A stretch of 64,000 nt of DNA from Symbiodinium kawagutii (taxonomy: Eukaryota; Sar; Dinophyceae; Suessiales; Symbiodiniaceae): contig VSDK01013701.1 in assembly GCA_009767595.1 (NCBI GenBank), positions 225,502-289,501 on the forward strand, written 5' to 3'. A program made the position numbers and the translations under genes. How positions within the stretch are numbered: the first letter of the stretch is position 1; every line of letters starts with the position of its first letter. The notes under the pieces were generated by a model. It did no database searches. It was not told the origin of the DNA and worked only from the letters and a program-made list of their open reading frames with translations. This document shows positions 1 to 12,499 of this stretch, in pieces.

Positions 1-3000
1 TGCTAGGGCAAACCATGGTGGAACCACAGCCATAAAAAACGTTTTGACAAGCATGCCACTTTTGGGTTGTATCGTCGACTGTTTAAAAGAAAACACAGTT
101 TCCGGTTTCAACAGCATGGTTAAACGGTTAACCATGATGGTCAGGTCGTCGCCCGACCGGTCACTGTCACGTTGGTTCGCAATTGTTTCACGACCATTCC
201 TGCGGTGCAACGGTGATCATGGCTGGCTCAAGCCTGGCAAGCTCGATGTGGGATGCCCAATCTGCAGTAACAATACTGATACAAACCATTTGATGGAAAC
301 ACCCAATGATTGACTGGTTGGTGGTTTCATCCCCCGTGGAAAAATAGTCAACCGACCATTTGTTGAAAGTTACAAGGGAAAATAACACATGTTTGAAACC
401 ACAAACCAGTTGAAGGTTTGATGTTTAAACCTCCTGATTTTAACCCTTGACAAATGATGGTATCCCCAGCCCCCAGCCACTGCCTCCCTGCACCCTGGGG
501 TCACCCACTCACCATGGCGCAGTGCAAAGAAACGATGTCGCCTGGGAACATGTTTCCACCGGAAACTGTGAATGACTGATTGCTCAATGGTTCAGTTCAT
601 TGGTGGTTCAGTCAACCACGAAAATTGATATGATTAATGGTGAGTGACTGGCGCAATCAAGATGATTACTGATTACGGGTTGACTCTGGCAATGGGCGAA
701 ACAGTGGGTGAATCAGGGTTATGCAATGATGAAAGGTAAATCGAACCAAACTCAGCTATGGGATCAATGTAAATATGTGGTGCGTCATAAGAGCCGTGTT
801 CCGACTTCCTACGCCCTTTTGCCCACGGGCATGCGGAAATGAACGCATGAAAATTGATGTTATGCTTAATGAGGGTAACAGTTTTTGAAGTTGTGTTGGG
901 TCCATCATAAACCATTATAACTACCATAACATTATCAAAACTGAGACTTGTAAGTTATGGTTTGGTTATAGTGGCTCATGATGGCTGATTAATTTCTGAT
1001 GGCAGATTGGTGGCTACTAACAATTTATCTTGTTATGATGGTTGATCTTGGTTATGTAAACTTTTCTTTGAACATTAACAACTGTCACATGCCGATTGAT
1101 GATAGCCAATGCAGAAATGTTTGGACTTCCATGGTTCTGTTGCAAGTCGTGGTCGTGAAAAATAATGTTGACACTTGGGTGACTTGAGAAGCGACCAGTG
1201 ACCTCACACCCTAGCAGTGACCTCACATCCTGGCTCAAAACAAAAGAGGCTATGTCACAGGAAAACAACGTTACGAATTCACCAATCAACGGTTGATCAC
1301 GCGTCATTTCTTGATGGACAGCCCGATGGCTGGAAAAACCGCACGCAATGGACATCAAACCCGTGCGGTTCTAAGGACCCCTGCAGTTTTCCTTTCGGCA
1401 AGCCATTCGTCGACACCTTGCTTTGTCCTTTTCGCTTGCCCTTCATGGCTCAATGTACGCAGCCGGCCCTGCTCTGTATGAGACAACCTGTCCGACACTC
1501 TGATGGTTTGATGCCCGGCCAAGTCGGAATGTTTCTGCACAAAACAATGGAACATGCCATGCTTTGATGGTTGTGTAGTCTACCATGTGTTTACCATCGG
1601 CCAAAATTCAACCCCTTTTATTTCACTGTCAAACCTATAGTGTTTCGAAAAATTGTCACCCTAAAATTGCCAGCAGCCAAAATCATGTCAAAATAGTTGC
1701 CAAAATCATGTCACCCTAAAATTCTGGAGCCAGCAGCTTTCTGCACCAAAAATGTCAAATTGTGTTCGACTCATTGACTTGGACCGACAAAAAGCAGAAA
1801 TCCTTGGTGCCCCAAAGAACCACACAAGTGTTTTCAGTGCCTTGCAAGGACGGTCCCAAAAAATATGGCTCCTCCGTGTCGATTTCTAAAGGCATTTTAG
1901 GTGTCACATTGTGGCGCACTCTGAAACACTATCGCGTCCAATATCCCCAATTGTTTTTTTTTGCAGCCGCGAACTTTGCGCAACAGACTCCAGCCATTTT
2001 CGACGGAACACGTTTACCTTGGCTCGCGGCGGAGAATATTGCTCACGCACAAACATGCCAATGCACATCTCAAGAAAGTGAACCCGACCCAAAAACATCA
2101 CATACACAATGCACTCCATCATGACAGCATCTGTGGCCTGGCGATGGCATTTCTGAAGGCCAATCAGCAAAGGACTGCAAACCTTTATGACGATCAGTAT
2201 GATCAACAACACATGATGATCATGTCTTTTGATGATGACGGTGAGGTCCATTGTAAGTCATGGCTGGATACAAAAACGGAACTATAAAACAGCTATATAG
2301 AAATGACATTCAAAAATGACACATCAAACGCTGATGGTTTTGACCCTTTCTTGAAATCCATCCACGGATATCCACGGCATAAATTTCCGTCGGGTTCCTT
2401 CAATTCCAGTGGTTGCCTACGTGAACCTTGATCATTGAACCGATCCACTTAAAGCTTGCTATTGGTTGTTGCTCATCAACCATCGGCTAGTAGTTTGAAA
2501 CATCCTGGTTGCTGCTTGGTGCTTATGGGCTGATGCTGGTACTCCATCCTTGGATTTCTTCAAGTTAACCATTACCGAATGAGTTCTACATCATTTCTTG
2601 AAGTTAATCATTTCTTAGGTCAATCATTACCATTGACATGGAAAAAATAAGTTGGTTAAATTAATCATTACCATTGTTGGTCGCTCCAAACAAACAATTC
2701 CCCCATTCCAAGGGCATTTTGGGGCCACCATGGGCCACCCCTTGGTAGCTCCGCAAGATGCAGCCGCAAATTCTCGCCGACCAGGTGCAAGAAGTACGTC
2801 CCAGGAGGAGAGAACTGTTTGATGCCCGCGCCGCTGGGGAACACGAGAATTTGCCGATCCTGGGTCGCCAAAAAGACGCAGAAAACCGATACCATGACAA
2901 ATGATCAAGTGAAATTTTAAATCAATTTGTTTAAACAAATATTTCTTTTGGAACGTGAGTCAAGGGACAAACAATGATGATTCATCAGTACTATAAATTG

Positions 3001-3900
3001 TTTTGCGATGGTCAGCAATCAGATCCAGATTCAATCAGATCAGCGGGTTCACCATGCCGGGCACCCAGAAACTACCAGCACACCGCAGTAATTCGCGTGA
3101 ATCCTCGCCGCGTTTACCCAACCCCAGAGTCAACAGCATTGTTTAGTACCATCGCCAATACTTAATCAGATTTATCAATGATAGGAAAAAACAACATAAC
3201 AACTAATTAATTAATATACTGCCATGATTGGCAATCATTTATGTTTAGTGACCTGTTGCTGTCGAGACTGTGCCCACATTTGGTTAGTATGATAGCCATT
3301 ACTGTCCATCATGAACAAACAAGAAACCCCGCCATTCATCAAAAAAACATCGTTCTTACCATTCATCCCAAAGGACGTCGTTACCCAGCCAACAACCCTA
3401 GAATGTCCAAAGTATTGCCGGAAAAATGTTAAGAACTAATGTAGTGGTTTAACCGTCCGTTTTTGTTGGTGGCTATCCGAAAGTATAGTCCCCTAAGAAA
3501 CCACCAGCCATGCTGCATCAGCATTGCGCACGCTGTCCCCCCCCCACATCCCCCCACAAACTACATGCAAAGCCAGCGCAAATTTTCACCAAGCTGCTGG
3601 AAGTTTGGGTGGAGGCACTGGGGCCGGCCACCTGAAGTGGGGTCTTGAACAAATGATCTACCCATCTACGCCGTAATGGTTGACGCTCATCACCGGTTGG
3701 TGGTTTCAACCCCTATCAAAATTGTTAGTCAACCATTTATTGCCATCCTGCGAGACCCTGGGGCTCGGTCAGCAGCGCACGCGGCGCTGCAGACTGTAAA
3801 AATGTTAGTCAACCAACCATATAGTTAATAACTACTGGGAAATATAAAACAAATCAATGGCGCACAAACATTTCAAATTTGATGCGTCCTGAGGCGGTTG
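1..3900. other. Gene-poor repeat-derived sequence
   Basis: I see no gene that I can support here. Short open frames occur on both strands but have no recognisable motif or clear splice-bounded structure. The segment holds one complete M1 inverted-repeat element (313-410), a decayed and interrupted M1 copy (about 3693-3860), and a short duplicated phrase (CACCCTAAAATT, twice within 1650-1725). A GC-rich patch at about 1290-1560 and another at 2690-2880 could be exon remnants, but neither has a convincing reading. Confidence 0.45.
313..410. mobile_element. M1-family inverted-repeat element (MITE-like)
   Basis: About 98 bp, beginning CTGGTTGGTGGTTT and ending AAACCACAAACCAGT, which are inverted copies of each other. 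The interior carries the family signature AGTCAACCRACCATTTGTT followed by GGGAAAATAACACATG. Other copies or remnants lie near 3693, 9434, 20738, 21440, 22770, 23218, 29536, 31002, 32820, 36546, 36997, 38670, 43762, 43953, 49716 and 55040. It has no coding capacity, so a MITE-like non-autonomous element is the natural reading. The mobilising transposase is not in this window. Confidence 0.6.
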
Positions 3901-3906
3901 AACTTC

Positions 3907-3928
3907 ATATATATATATATATATATAT
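3907..3928. repeat. (TA)n microsatellite
   Basis: An uninterrupted alternating TA tract of about 22 bp. Similar short TA tracts occur at about 4323-4343, 5828-5843 and 45495-45590. A CA tract lies at about 4060-4072. Confidence 0.85.
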
Positions 3929-4344
3929 TATTTTTTTCGTGCATCAACAGCAAGGCTCGGGGGTGGTCATGACACAAACCTATCCAAATGTATGCCCAGC
4001 AAAACATGATTCATGCACATACAAATGATTGTGTCTGAGATTGTCCATGCGCGCGTGCACACACACACACAATGCGCACTCATATAAAACACGTGCACAC
4101 AGACCTGCACTCACATGCATGAATACCGACGAATCTACCTAAATTGTGGTTGCCAAATTTCGGTTTGTGGCTGTGGCTGAAATGCCATCATGGCATGAAT
4201 TCTCGTAGCATGTGGGTTTTACTTGTCCCGAAATTTGCATGTTCGAAATTCTGATTTGTTTCTCCTAACGGCCGCGCTAGCGACCCCATAGCCAAACGCT
4301 ATTTTTCCTTCATGATTTGTAGGATATATATATATATATATATG

Positions 4345-4682
4345 CGCATGAAGTTGATGCCACGTCACGTCACGGGTGGTTCTGGGGTTGGGGGGTGGGG
4401 TCATGTTAACGTTCAATTGCACTTGCATCATGAAATTGAAACTACGTCACGTCAAGGGTGGGTCTGGGGGTGGGGGTTGGGGTCATGTTAATGTTCGCTT
4501 GCCCTCGCATCATGAAGTTGATGCTGTGTCAAGTCAAGGGTGGGTCTGGGGTCATGTTAACGTTCGTTTGCACTTGCATCATGAAATTGGTGCCACGTCA
4601 CGTCAATGGAGGGTCTGGGGGTGGGGGGCGGGGTCATGTTAACACTCACTTGCATCTGCATCATGAGGTTGACGCTACGTTG
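4345..4682. repeat. Tandem repeat, 75-90 bp unit, about four copies
   Basis: Four successive units share the order ATGAARTTGATGCC, ACGTCACGTCA, GGGTGGGTCTGGGG, GGGGTCATGTTAA and CRCTTGCATCATGA. Unit length varies because the G-rich part (GGGTCTGGGGGTGGGGG) expands and contracts. The apparent ORFs here are translations of the repeat and are not supported as genes. Confidence 0.8.
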
Positions 4683-4689
4683 TTCATTA

Positions 4690-5960
4690 TCGCATGCAAT
4701 TTTGCAAATTTGTAAAGATGCGAAAGCATCCTAAGTTGACAGGAACACATTGTTGGGATCAAACATGGCGAAACATGAAGTCCTTTGTGCCATCGGATCT
4801 TCGGTCACGAGACATTCAAAGCCACCGTGAAAATGCACGGCTGAGAAAACATGTCCTGGCCTGCATGCTCCGTTGGAACTCACAGCCACACTTGCTGAAA
4901 ACACTTGGTTCTTTGGTGAAGATGGCATCTGCTCGATGAGAAAAAATGATACTTATTTGCAAACTGGTGCTCTTTCGCGCCCCTACGATTTCTCAAAAAC
5001 ACGTTGGTTCCAGTGCAAAAACAAGACATCCTGAACATGCCCGTCAAAAGGCACCCCAAAAACATTGTAAAACGCAGTGCTCCAAGTTAAACCTTGTCTT
5101 GAAAATAATCAAATTACCCAGGATCGTTAGCACGGCCAGTATACCTTGTCTGTGAATTTCAAACAGTGCATCTATGCGAAACTCAACCAAAACTGCAAAC
5201 CCCACCCAAAAAACATAAATTGTATGTGCACCATCTCGGCCCCGAGACTTGGGTTTCCAGACCGCGTTCGTCCTGCCATGCCATCCATTCACTCCCACAA
5301 CCATGGTTGAATATGCAAGACCCATGATGAAAAACCTGTTGGAACTCATCATGAATCAGCGTTGGGCGGCCGCACCATGGATCTCCATTGGGCTTCATCA
5401 TTTCCTGAAGAGCTGCCACGTGGCCAACATCAACGCGCTGCACTGATTTGGAGGTTGCTCAGCTCGACTCCATATGCCGCAGCACTAGCGCACTCTCCAC
5501 ATCTCTCCAAGGCATTGGAGGCTACTGCTTGTACAGCGAGGGGTCCCAGCCCCACAAGATTTTTTTTTGCATGCAGCAACTGCCAATTATATCAACTATT
5601 GGACCATAATACATCGAAATGGCTGCCTTAAAAATTGCTGGTGTTTCGGTGAAACCAACACAGCAGGGTGAGGAACCAATAGTTTGAACTGTCAATTTGT
5701 GTCGGCCAAGGTTCCTTCGGAAGTTTGGTCACTGTGCCTCGCCATGGTGAAAAAATCGACCGTGCGGGCGGCAAAACGACAAAATCATATATAGATATGA
5801 AAATGATAGAATCTTTTGACATATTGATATATATATATATATACAAGAAAAACCGACTGATACGGATACAGATACTGATACTTGAAGTCGATAACGATAT
5901 ACTCGCGCACGAGAAGTAACAAAAACTACCTTACTTCGAGTCATCCCCACCATGGCATAA
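4690..5960. other. Intergenic sequence without a supported gene
   Basis: Mixed-composition DNA with short open frames on both strands, for example around 4694-4939 and 5183-5446. They have no recognisable domain and mirror each other on the two strands, as expected of non-coding or ancient repeat DNA. A short poly-TA tract at about 5828 precedes the CTGGCAT array. Confidence 0.4.
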
Positions 5961-5965
5961 CATGG

Positions 5966-6640
5966 GGGCATTCTATCTGGTATATCTTTTGGCATTCTAC
6001 CTGGCATATCTATCTGGCATATCTGCTGGCATTCTATATGGCATATCTTCTGGCATTCTGTCTGGCATATCTTCTGGCATTCTATCTGGCATATCTTCTT
6101 CCATTCTATCTGGCATAAACTTCTGGCACACCTTCTGGCATTTTATCTGGCATATCTTTTTGCATTCTATCTGCCAAATTTTCTGGCATTCCATATGGCA
6201 TATTTTCTGGCATATCTTCTGGCATTTGATCTGGCATATACTTCCGGCATATTTTCTGGCATTCTATCTGGCATATTTTCTTGCATTCTATCTGGCATTC
6301 TATCTGCCATATCTTTTTCAGCATTCTATGTGGCTCACCTTCTGGCATTTCATGTCGTATACCTTTTGGCATTCCAGCTAGCAAATTTTCTAGCATAGCC
6401 TCTGGCATGCTACAATGTCTGGCATATGTTCTGGCAGTGTATTTGGCACAGCTTTCTGGCAATTCATCCCGTATATCTTCTGGCATTCTATCTAGCATAC
6501 CTTCTGGCATTCTATCGGGCATATTTTTTGGCATTTTATTTGGCATTCTTTATGGCGTATACTTTTGGCATTTACGTCTGGCACATACTTCTGGCAAAGC
6601 TTCTGGCATTCTAGCTGACATATACTTCTAGCTGTTATTC
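5966..6640. repeat. CTGGCAT-rich tandem array (left arm)
   Basis: The stretch is built almost entirely of variants of TTCTGGCATTCTATCTGGCA, with 12-24 bp between successive GGCAT cores. It translates as periodic FYLAYLLA or MPDRMPE peptides on the two strands, which explains the long overlapping ORFs and argues against real genes. The reverse complement of the same repeat (TGCCAGAA, AATGCCAGAT) occurs at 12240-12465. Confidence 0.85.
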
Positions 6641-6649
6641 CTAGCCCAG

Positions 6650-6912
6650 CACCATAGTTGAGGTCCAACGGTGCACACTGCGCTCGGACACCGGCGTGTG
6701 AGGTCTGGCGGTGCAGACTGCGCTCGGATGCGCTCGGACATTGGCCATTGAGGTCCAGCGGTGCTGACTGAGATCGGACATTGGCTGATGAGGTCCAACG
6801 CTGCACACTGAGCTCGGACATTGGCGGTTAAGGTCCGGTGATGCACACTGCGCTCGGATGCGCTCGGGCATTGCCTGTTGAGGTCCAACGGTGCTCACTG
6901 AGATCGGCAGTG
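6650..6912. repeat. GAGGTCCA/GCTCGGA satellite (left arm)
   Basis: Six or seven diverged units with the order TTGAGGTCCARCGGTG, CACACTG and GCTCGGACATTGGC. It is the reverse complement of the satellite at 11605-12237 and directly adjoins the CTGGCAT array, as its partner does on the other side. Confidence 0.8.
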
Positions 6913-6954
6913 GCATATTTTCTGGCATTTTGTCTGGCATTTACTTCTGGCAGG

Positions 6955-7030
6955 GACGAAGGAGGAGGAAGGAAGGAAAAGGAAGGAGAAGGAACGAGAA
7001 GGAAGGAGAAGGACGGAGAAGGAAGGAAGG
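6955..7030. repeat. GGAAGGA/GGAGAAGGA purine tract
   Basis: A 75-bp all-purine run on the plus strand made of GGAAGGA and GGAGAAGGA words. Homopurine mirror-like tracts of this kind can form triplex DNA. No gene is implied. Confidence 0.75.
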
Positions 7031-7110
7031 ACTGGTTCTGCAGAAATCTGACAACCCCCAAGTGGCAGGTGGGGAACGACGAAATGATAAACCCAACAAA
7101 ATATACGCAC

Positions 7111-7128
7111 GACAACGACAACAACAAC

Positions 7129-7190
<62 letters not shown>

Positions 7191-7191
7191 T
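7111..7191. repeat. (CAA)n microsatellite
   Basis: About 27 near-perfect CAA triplets. Reading frames through it give poly-Q, poly-T or poly-N on the plus strand and poly-L, poly-V or poly-C on the minus strand. The long ORFs overlapping it on both strands are therefore artefacts. Confidence 0.9.
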
Positions 7192-7199
7192 TGGCGGCA

Positions 7200-10100
7200 A
7201 CACCAACAAGGGCACAAATTTGAACAACAACAAAAATTGCAAACGTCGGTTCACAAACATCCATCACGAAGCGAATCCGCCAAACAATGTTCAAATATAT
7301 GTTGTAACAAAACCAACAACAACGAACGAAAATTGCGTCTACAACAATAAAAATTGCCGTCTTGGATTCCGCTAGTGCTAGGCGTAATGCGGTTGTTTCC
7401 ACAATTGCGTGTCAATATCCGGTTACCAATGCAGGGGGGAGTCAACAAAAAAATTGATAGTTGTAAACCGTTGGTTTCACACAAAAATGGGTGGTTCAAA
7501 ATTAGCGCGCGGCTAATCACGATCCATGATCCGTTCAAACTGCATTGCTGCAGTCAATCGGGTCATTCCTTCATCTTCACTACAATCCGTAATCAGAGTA
7601 TGCAATCCGTAATCCGCGTTGCGCATTGCCGCTTCAAGGGCATTGGGGAGCTGGTCAGCATTGCCGGCAAAACCCAAAAAACGGAGAAACCAGGGAGAAA
7701 GCAAAATCAAATCAGCTGAAACCGCTAATGCCAAAAACGTTCCTTGGATGGGAAACCGTCTGGAACCCGGGAAAATTCGAGCCCGCGAACATACCATCAG
7801 AAGGCCGTGCCTGGAAAGGGGAAGGCTGAAGGCAAAATCAAATTGGCGGAAACCGCTCCTGCCAAAAACGTTTTTTGCAACCAGGCAAGGGGGAGGAGGC
7901 AAGGCTGAGGGCAAAATCACATTAGCGCCGGCGCCACCGTTTTGCAAATTTGGAAAGTAATAGGGATATCTACAAATTGAGTACGAGGGCAAATACGCAC
8001 ATGCGTACCTATATTTTGGCGAAACTATTTTACTTGACAAAGTACCATTCCTAACTGTCAGTTGTTATTGGGGTCCGAAACAATTAGACGGTCAAGGAAC
8101 TAACTAATTTGGTGTTCTGTCAAGTATTTCCAAAATCGAACATAAGTTCAAGGACTACGGATTTTATGAGCTACCTGGGATTACTAATCCGTTCTTTCCG
8201 TTTCCGGTGACTCCGGAAATCCGCGTGAGGATTGCTGATTTGTTTTGAGCAGCCCAACCCCAAAAAAAAAACATTTCATAAAATCATTGCATGTGTTGGG
8301 CGGCTTCTCCCCAAACATGTGTCCGTGACCATGGGTACGCAAACGTCGTCCCGATCTGTAGGAAACTGTATGACACAACAATCGTGCGGGTATGTCGGGA
8401 AAATTTTGTTAGGCAAATTTTCCGGGAACCCAAAAGGTATATACAAAACGGACAGTGATAAATTGAAACCATGGACCCACCATGAATGTTCGTGACCCAA
8501 ACAAACAGTCCATGCCAATCCTTGCAACCTATTTTTTCGGCAATTCGCGGCAAGTCCTATTGCTGCATTTTTCATCATTTTTCCTTCGGTTTCATAACCG
8601 TTTGTTTCCCCTTGTTTTGTCTTACTGCTTCTCCTATTGTTTTCTGCCAATGTTGTTTTGATTTGTTAATTTTGGTGGTTGATCAATGATGCAAGCACCG
8701 TGGGGATCCGGGTTTTGTACCGTGTTGCACATACTGTTTTTGACACATGGCATGATGTCTTGGTGGCAAGCCCATGCCTCTTGGGAAAATGTTTCATTTC
8801 ATTTCTTGAGCGGTTGAATTTTTGAGGTTTTTTTCTCGGCCGGGCACCCTTTCCCACATTGTAGTTTTGGAATTTATTGACATTCACACCGTGGGAATGC
8901 AAAATGATATTGAATGACAACCTTGTTCCAACACGCATGGCCCAGCCCGCTTCTCAGCTTAAAATGTGAAAACTGGTTTCACAACTTGTTTGTTGTTGTT
9001 TTTGAACGCCACCCAACTTTTTTGATGTAGCGTGCTGATGTTCAACAACACTATGCCTACTGGCCACGTTGTTCCAGCAAAAGTCGGTTCATTGCAAATT
9101 TTGAAACGCCATGTTTTAGCATCTTTCAATGTACAAAACAAATTCATGATTCAAAACATTGTTTTGGCAAACGCCGGTGACTTGCGACAATACGGATCCA
9201 CCTTGTTCAGCTTACATCCCACACAGAATGGTTACGGACAACGTTGGTCCACCACCAGAATCCCAAACCGCTGTTTGAAGGAACGGCCCCGGGTATTTCT
9301 CGCACACTGTATTCAAAAAAAACGGCGTGTCATTTTGCAGAAGGCAGCATTGCGCACGAACCGGGCCAGGAAAAAATAATGGTAGTTACCAACATGTCAG
9401 CCAAACCCTGTGTTTAAACCGCCAAACATTATACAAGTTGGTGGTTACCTCCCAGTCAAGAAAAAGTCAACCAACCTGTACGGAAATGCCACGGGAAACA
9501 CGGCGTTGTATCAAACCACAAACCACTAAATGATGGAAACCGTTTTCGAGGTTGAGGAAAAAATGTTTCCCTTGGAAGGACAAGCATCCATGCATCACGT
9601 CGCAACCAACAAAATCATTCACGACATTATCTGCGCAAATGTTGGCAAATTCACCACAAAATCGCCACCAGGAAATTCAGCAAAACCCGCAACAGTGTCG
9701 CAACCATCACGGACACGCTGACAAAATCCAAAATCATTTCCGAAAACACCGTTGGCAACATCATCCCGGCATCGATTACTTCACTGTCAAATGTCCAACG
9801 CAATGGTTTCACTGTGCAACCGGCATTGTTTCCAACGTTGTCGCGTACAAGGAAAAAATCAATTTTCAAATTTTCCATTTTGAAATTTCCGGCCCCAGGT
9901 GCATTTTCGAACCAAACTTTGGGCCAAATTTCGCAAATTGTTGACATAAAACACGAAAAACAACAAAATAAACAACATCAACAATCAACAATGGCAACGG
10001 CTGTTTGTTTGTGCAGAAAAAATTTTCCGTTACGATAGTTACGATAGTTTTTGGCATTGTGGTTGCCACTGGTGCTGCCACCGCTGCCACTATTGCCGCC

Positions 10101-10780
10101 AGAACAATCTTGATGAGGAGCATTACGACGACGACAACGACTGCTACTTTTTTGGGACAACTAAACCATATACCATTGTCCTGATACCACAACTCAAAAC
10201 TTTAATGTCACTATTGTTATTATTACGCCTACTACTGCCGTGCTGCTACTCTTTACCACAAAACCTACAAATCCACACAGGAAAATCCACACAGGAACAA
10301 GCAAAACGCACGGGAATGTTGGTATAAAATGCCCTATGAAATGCCGACATCCGAGTGGAAAAACGCTCCCCACACCAGAGGAAAAATGAAAAATCACACA
10401 ATGACCTGGATGCACGCTATGAAGTGCTACATCTGAGAACGGTGAACCAACATGAGCCAACATAAAAACGACACCGTTTTGGTGTATGTTTTGCACCCCT
10501 CCAAACAGTGCCTCTTATCAAAACCCACTGGACAAAACCACATGTCATCCCTATGAATTGCCTCCTGCCAACTACTACATGTCTCCTCAAATTAGCAGTC
10601 TATACTGTATGAAGTGCCTCATCCACCTCGTTTTTTACACACAGAAAATAGGTGCGTATGTTCCATCTTATACCAAGCAATTTGGGTATAAAATGCCTAT
10701 CAAAATGCTATGGACTCAGCAATTCATAGGGTGTAAACATGTTGCATTTTATAGGTCTCAATCTCCCGGGGGACATTGGG
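7200..10780. other. Gene-poor segment between the satellite arms
   Basis: No confident gene. At 7690-7910 a diverged direct repeat (AAATCA, GAAACCGCT and TGCCAAAAACGTT appear twice) explains a 175-codon minus-strand open frame. An M1 remnant lies at 9434-9528. The rest is moderately AT-rich sequence with only short open frames. Confidence 0.4.
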
Positions 10781-10787
10781 GGGTGCC

Positions 10788-11354
10788 CTAAGAATCAACG
10801 CAAAACTGTACAAAACGCGGCTCCAACATAGGCCATTCTGGCCTTTCACAGGCTGCGTGGACCCAAGGTTCATTAAAATATTGATGTGAAATTTTTGCGA
10901 AATTGTCGTCCCACCGTTTAGGTGGACGGCCTTGCCGTCGATGAGGTTCAGTTGAATAATTCGTGCGCCAACTCTTGTTTGGATTCCATAATGTTGTGGA
11001 AGCAGGCCATTTTGCAAGCGCAAACCCAATCTTCATCGACAACCTGAATTGTTTCCTGTAAATTTGCAAAGACCATTGGTTCACATTGTGTATTTGCATT
11101 GCGTGTTCGAGTTTTGCGTTCATGCGTCTCATGGTTTCTGTCCAGTCTTCCTCTGACACCCTAATTATTCCATTTTTTTGATTGCCATTGGCACCGCTGT
11201 TATAATCACAGTGCCGGCACAACGCGGTGGCGGCTTTCCAGAATACGAACGCAAAGAAGCAACATTTTTTGGAAATGAAGTCATAGTGTGGCTCCCGGCT
11301 TAAAATGATTCTGAAGATGATGGTGTTTTTTCGGCGTTGGTGTTTTTTCCCCAC
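10788..11354 (-). CDS. LINE-type retrotransposon ORF2 C-terminal fragment
   Basis: A 188-codon minus-strand frame. Its C-terminal third has the pattern typical of the extreme C-terminus of non-LTR reverse-transcriptase polyproteins: a basic GRPPKRWDDNF segment, a spacer, then WVHAACERPEWPMLEPRFVQ. In that family the usual form is R-GRP-x-x-RW-D-D, then W-x-x-x-A-x-x-R-x-x-W. The polymerase core with its catalytic aspartates is not in frame upstream, so this is a 5'-truncated copy, as is usual for LINEs. A tandem duplication lies immediately at its 5' side. Assignment rests on motif memory only. Confidence 0.5.
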   Translation of the reverse strand: MGKKHQRRKNTIIFRIILSREPHYDFISKKCCFFAFVFWKAATALCRHCDYNSGANGNQKNGIIRVSEEDWTETMRRMNAKLEHAMQIHNVNQWSLQIYRKQFRLSMKIGFALAKWPASTTLWNPNKSWRTNYSTEPHRRQGRPPKRWDDNFAKISHQYFNEPWVHAACERPEWPMLEPRFVQFCVDS

Positions 11355-11607
11355 TTGTCAAGTGAGGCTTGTTAAATTCCATTAGAGCACTCCTTCCCTC
11401 AATTTTTTCCTTCCGTCTTTTCTTCCTGGATGTCAGTGAGAATGAAGTCATAGTGTGGCTCGTGATTGAAATTGATGCTGAAGATGATGGTGTTTTTTCG
11501 GCGTTGGTGTTTTTTCCCCACTTGTCAAGTGAGGCTTGTTAAATTCCATTAGAGCACTCCTTCCCTCAATTTTTTCCTTCCGTCTTTTCTTCCTGGATGT
11601 CAGTGAG
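11276..11607. repeat. 167-bp tandem direct duplication
   Basis: Two adjacent copies (11276-11442 and 11443-11607) start TGAAGTCATAGTGTGGCTC and end CTTCCTGGATGTCAGTGAG. They differ only by a few substitutions near the start. The first copy overlaps the beginning of the LINE fragment frame, so the retroelement's 5' truncation point appears to have been duplicated in tandem. Confidence 0.85.
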
Positions 11608-12237
11608 CGCCCTGGACCTCAACAGCCTCTGTCTGCCCGCAACAAGCACAGCTGGACCTCAACAACCATTGCCCAATGTCAGTGAACACCGCTGGAACTC
11701 AACAGCCGTTGTCCAATCTCAGTGACTGCCGCTGGACCTCAACAGCCACTGTCCGCTCTCAGTGAGCGCCGCCGGACCTGAACCGCCAGTGTCCGATCTC
11801 AGAGTGCACCGCTGGACCTCAACAGCCACTGGCGCCGCTGGACCTCAACAGCCTGTGGCTGACCGCAGCGAGCGCCGCTGGACCTCAACAGCCACTGTCC
11901 AATAGCAGTGTGCACCGCTGGACCTCAACAGCCTGTGGCTGACCGCAGCGAGCACCGCTGGACCTCAACAGCCACTGTCCAATAGCAGTGTGCACCGCTG
12001 GACCTCAACAGCCTGTGGCTGACCGCAGCGAGCACCGCTGGACCTCAACAGCCACTGTCCAATAGCAGTGTGCACCGCTGGACCTCAACAGCCTGTGGCT
12101 GACCGCAGCGAGCACCGCTGGACCTCAACAGCCACTGTCCAATAGCAGTGTGCACCGCTGGACCTGAACAGCGACTGCCCGCTCTCACTGTGCACCGCGC
12201 CGCCGGACCGCAACCGGCAGACCTCAACCGCCAGTGC
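11605..12237. repeat. GGACCTCAACAG satellite with 80-bp higher-order period (right arm)
   Basis: Units contain CACCGCTGGACCTCAACAGC. In the central part (about 11905-12150) an 80-bp higher-order unit repeats three times almost identically, alternating CCTGTGGCTGACCGCAGCGA with CCACTGTCCAATAGCAGTGT. It is the reverse complement of the satellite at 6650-6912. Confidence 0.85.
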
Positions 12238-12465
12238 GCTGCCAGAAGTAAATGCCAAATAGAACGCCAAAAGTATGTCACAGATCGAATGCCAAACATG
12301 TATGCCAGATAAAATGCCAGAAACTATACCATAAGTTCGTGCAAGAAGTAAATGCCAGATAATGGGCCAGAAAAAATGCCACAAATATATGCCAGAAGTA
12401 ATTGCCAGATGGAATGCCAGAAAAAATGCCAAAAGTATATGTCAGATCGAATGCCAGAACCAACC
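12238..12465. repeat. TGCCAGAA/AATGCCAGAT array (right arm)
   Basis: Reverse-complement counterpart of the CTGGCAT array at 5966-6640, with words such as AATGCCAGAAAAAATGCC. It closes the inverted arrangement that starts near 5.97 kb. Confidence 0.8.
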
Positions 12466-12499
12466 CACACAACCAATGTAACAACCAAGTGTGTGCATA

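Noticed and set aside
5882-6631. Series of overlapping hydrophobic (LAYLLAF) and MPDRMPE-rich ORFs
   Set aside because: All are readings of the CTGGCAT tandem array.
6838-7402. 150-170 codon ORFs with poly-Q, poly-V or poly-C tracts
   Set aside because: Created by the purine tract and the CAA microsatellite; no independent coding sequence.
7513-8040. 175-codon minus-strand ORF
   Set aside because: Spans a diverged direct repeat, has no motif and lacks flanking splice or start support; treated as chance.
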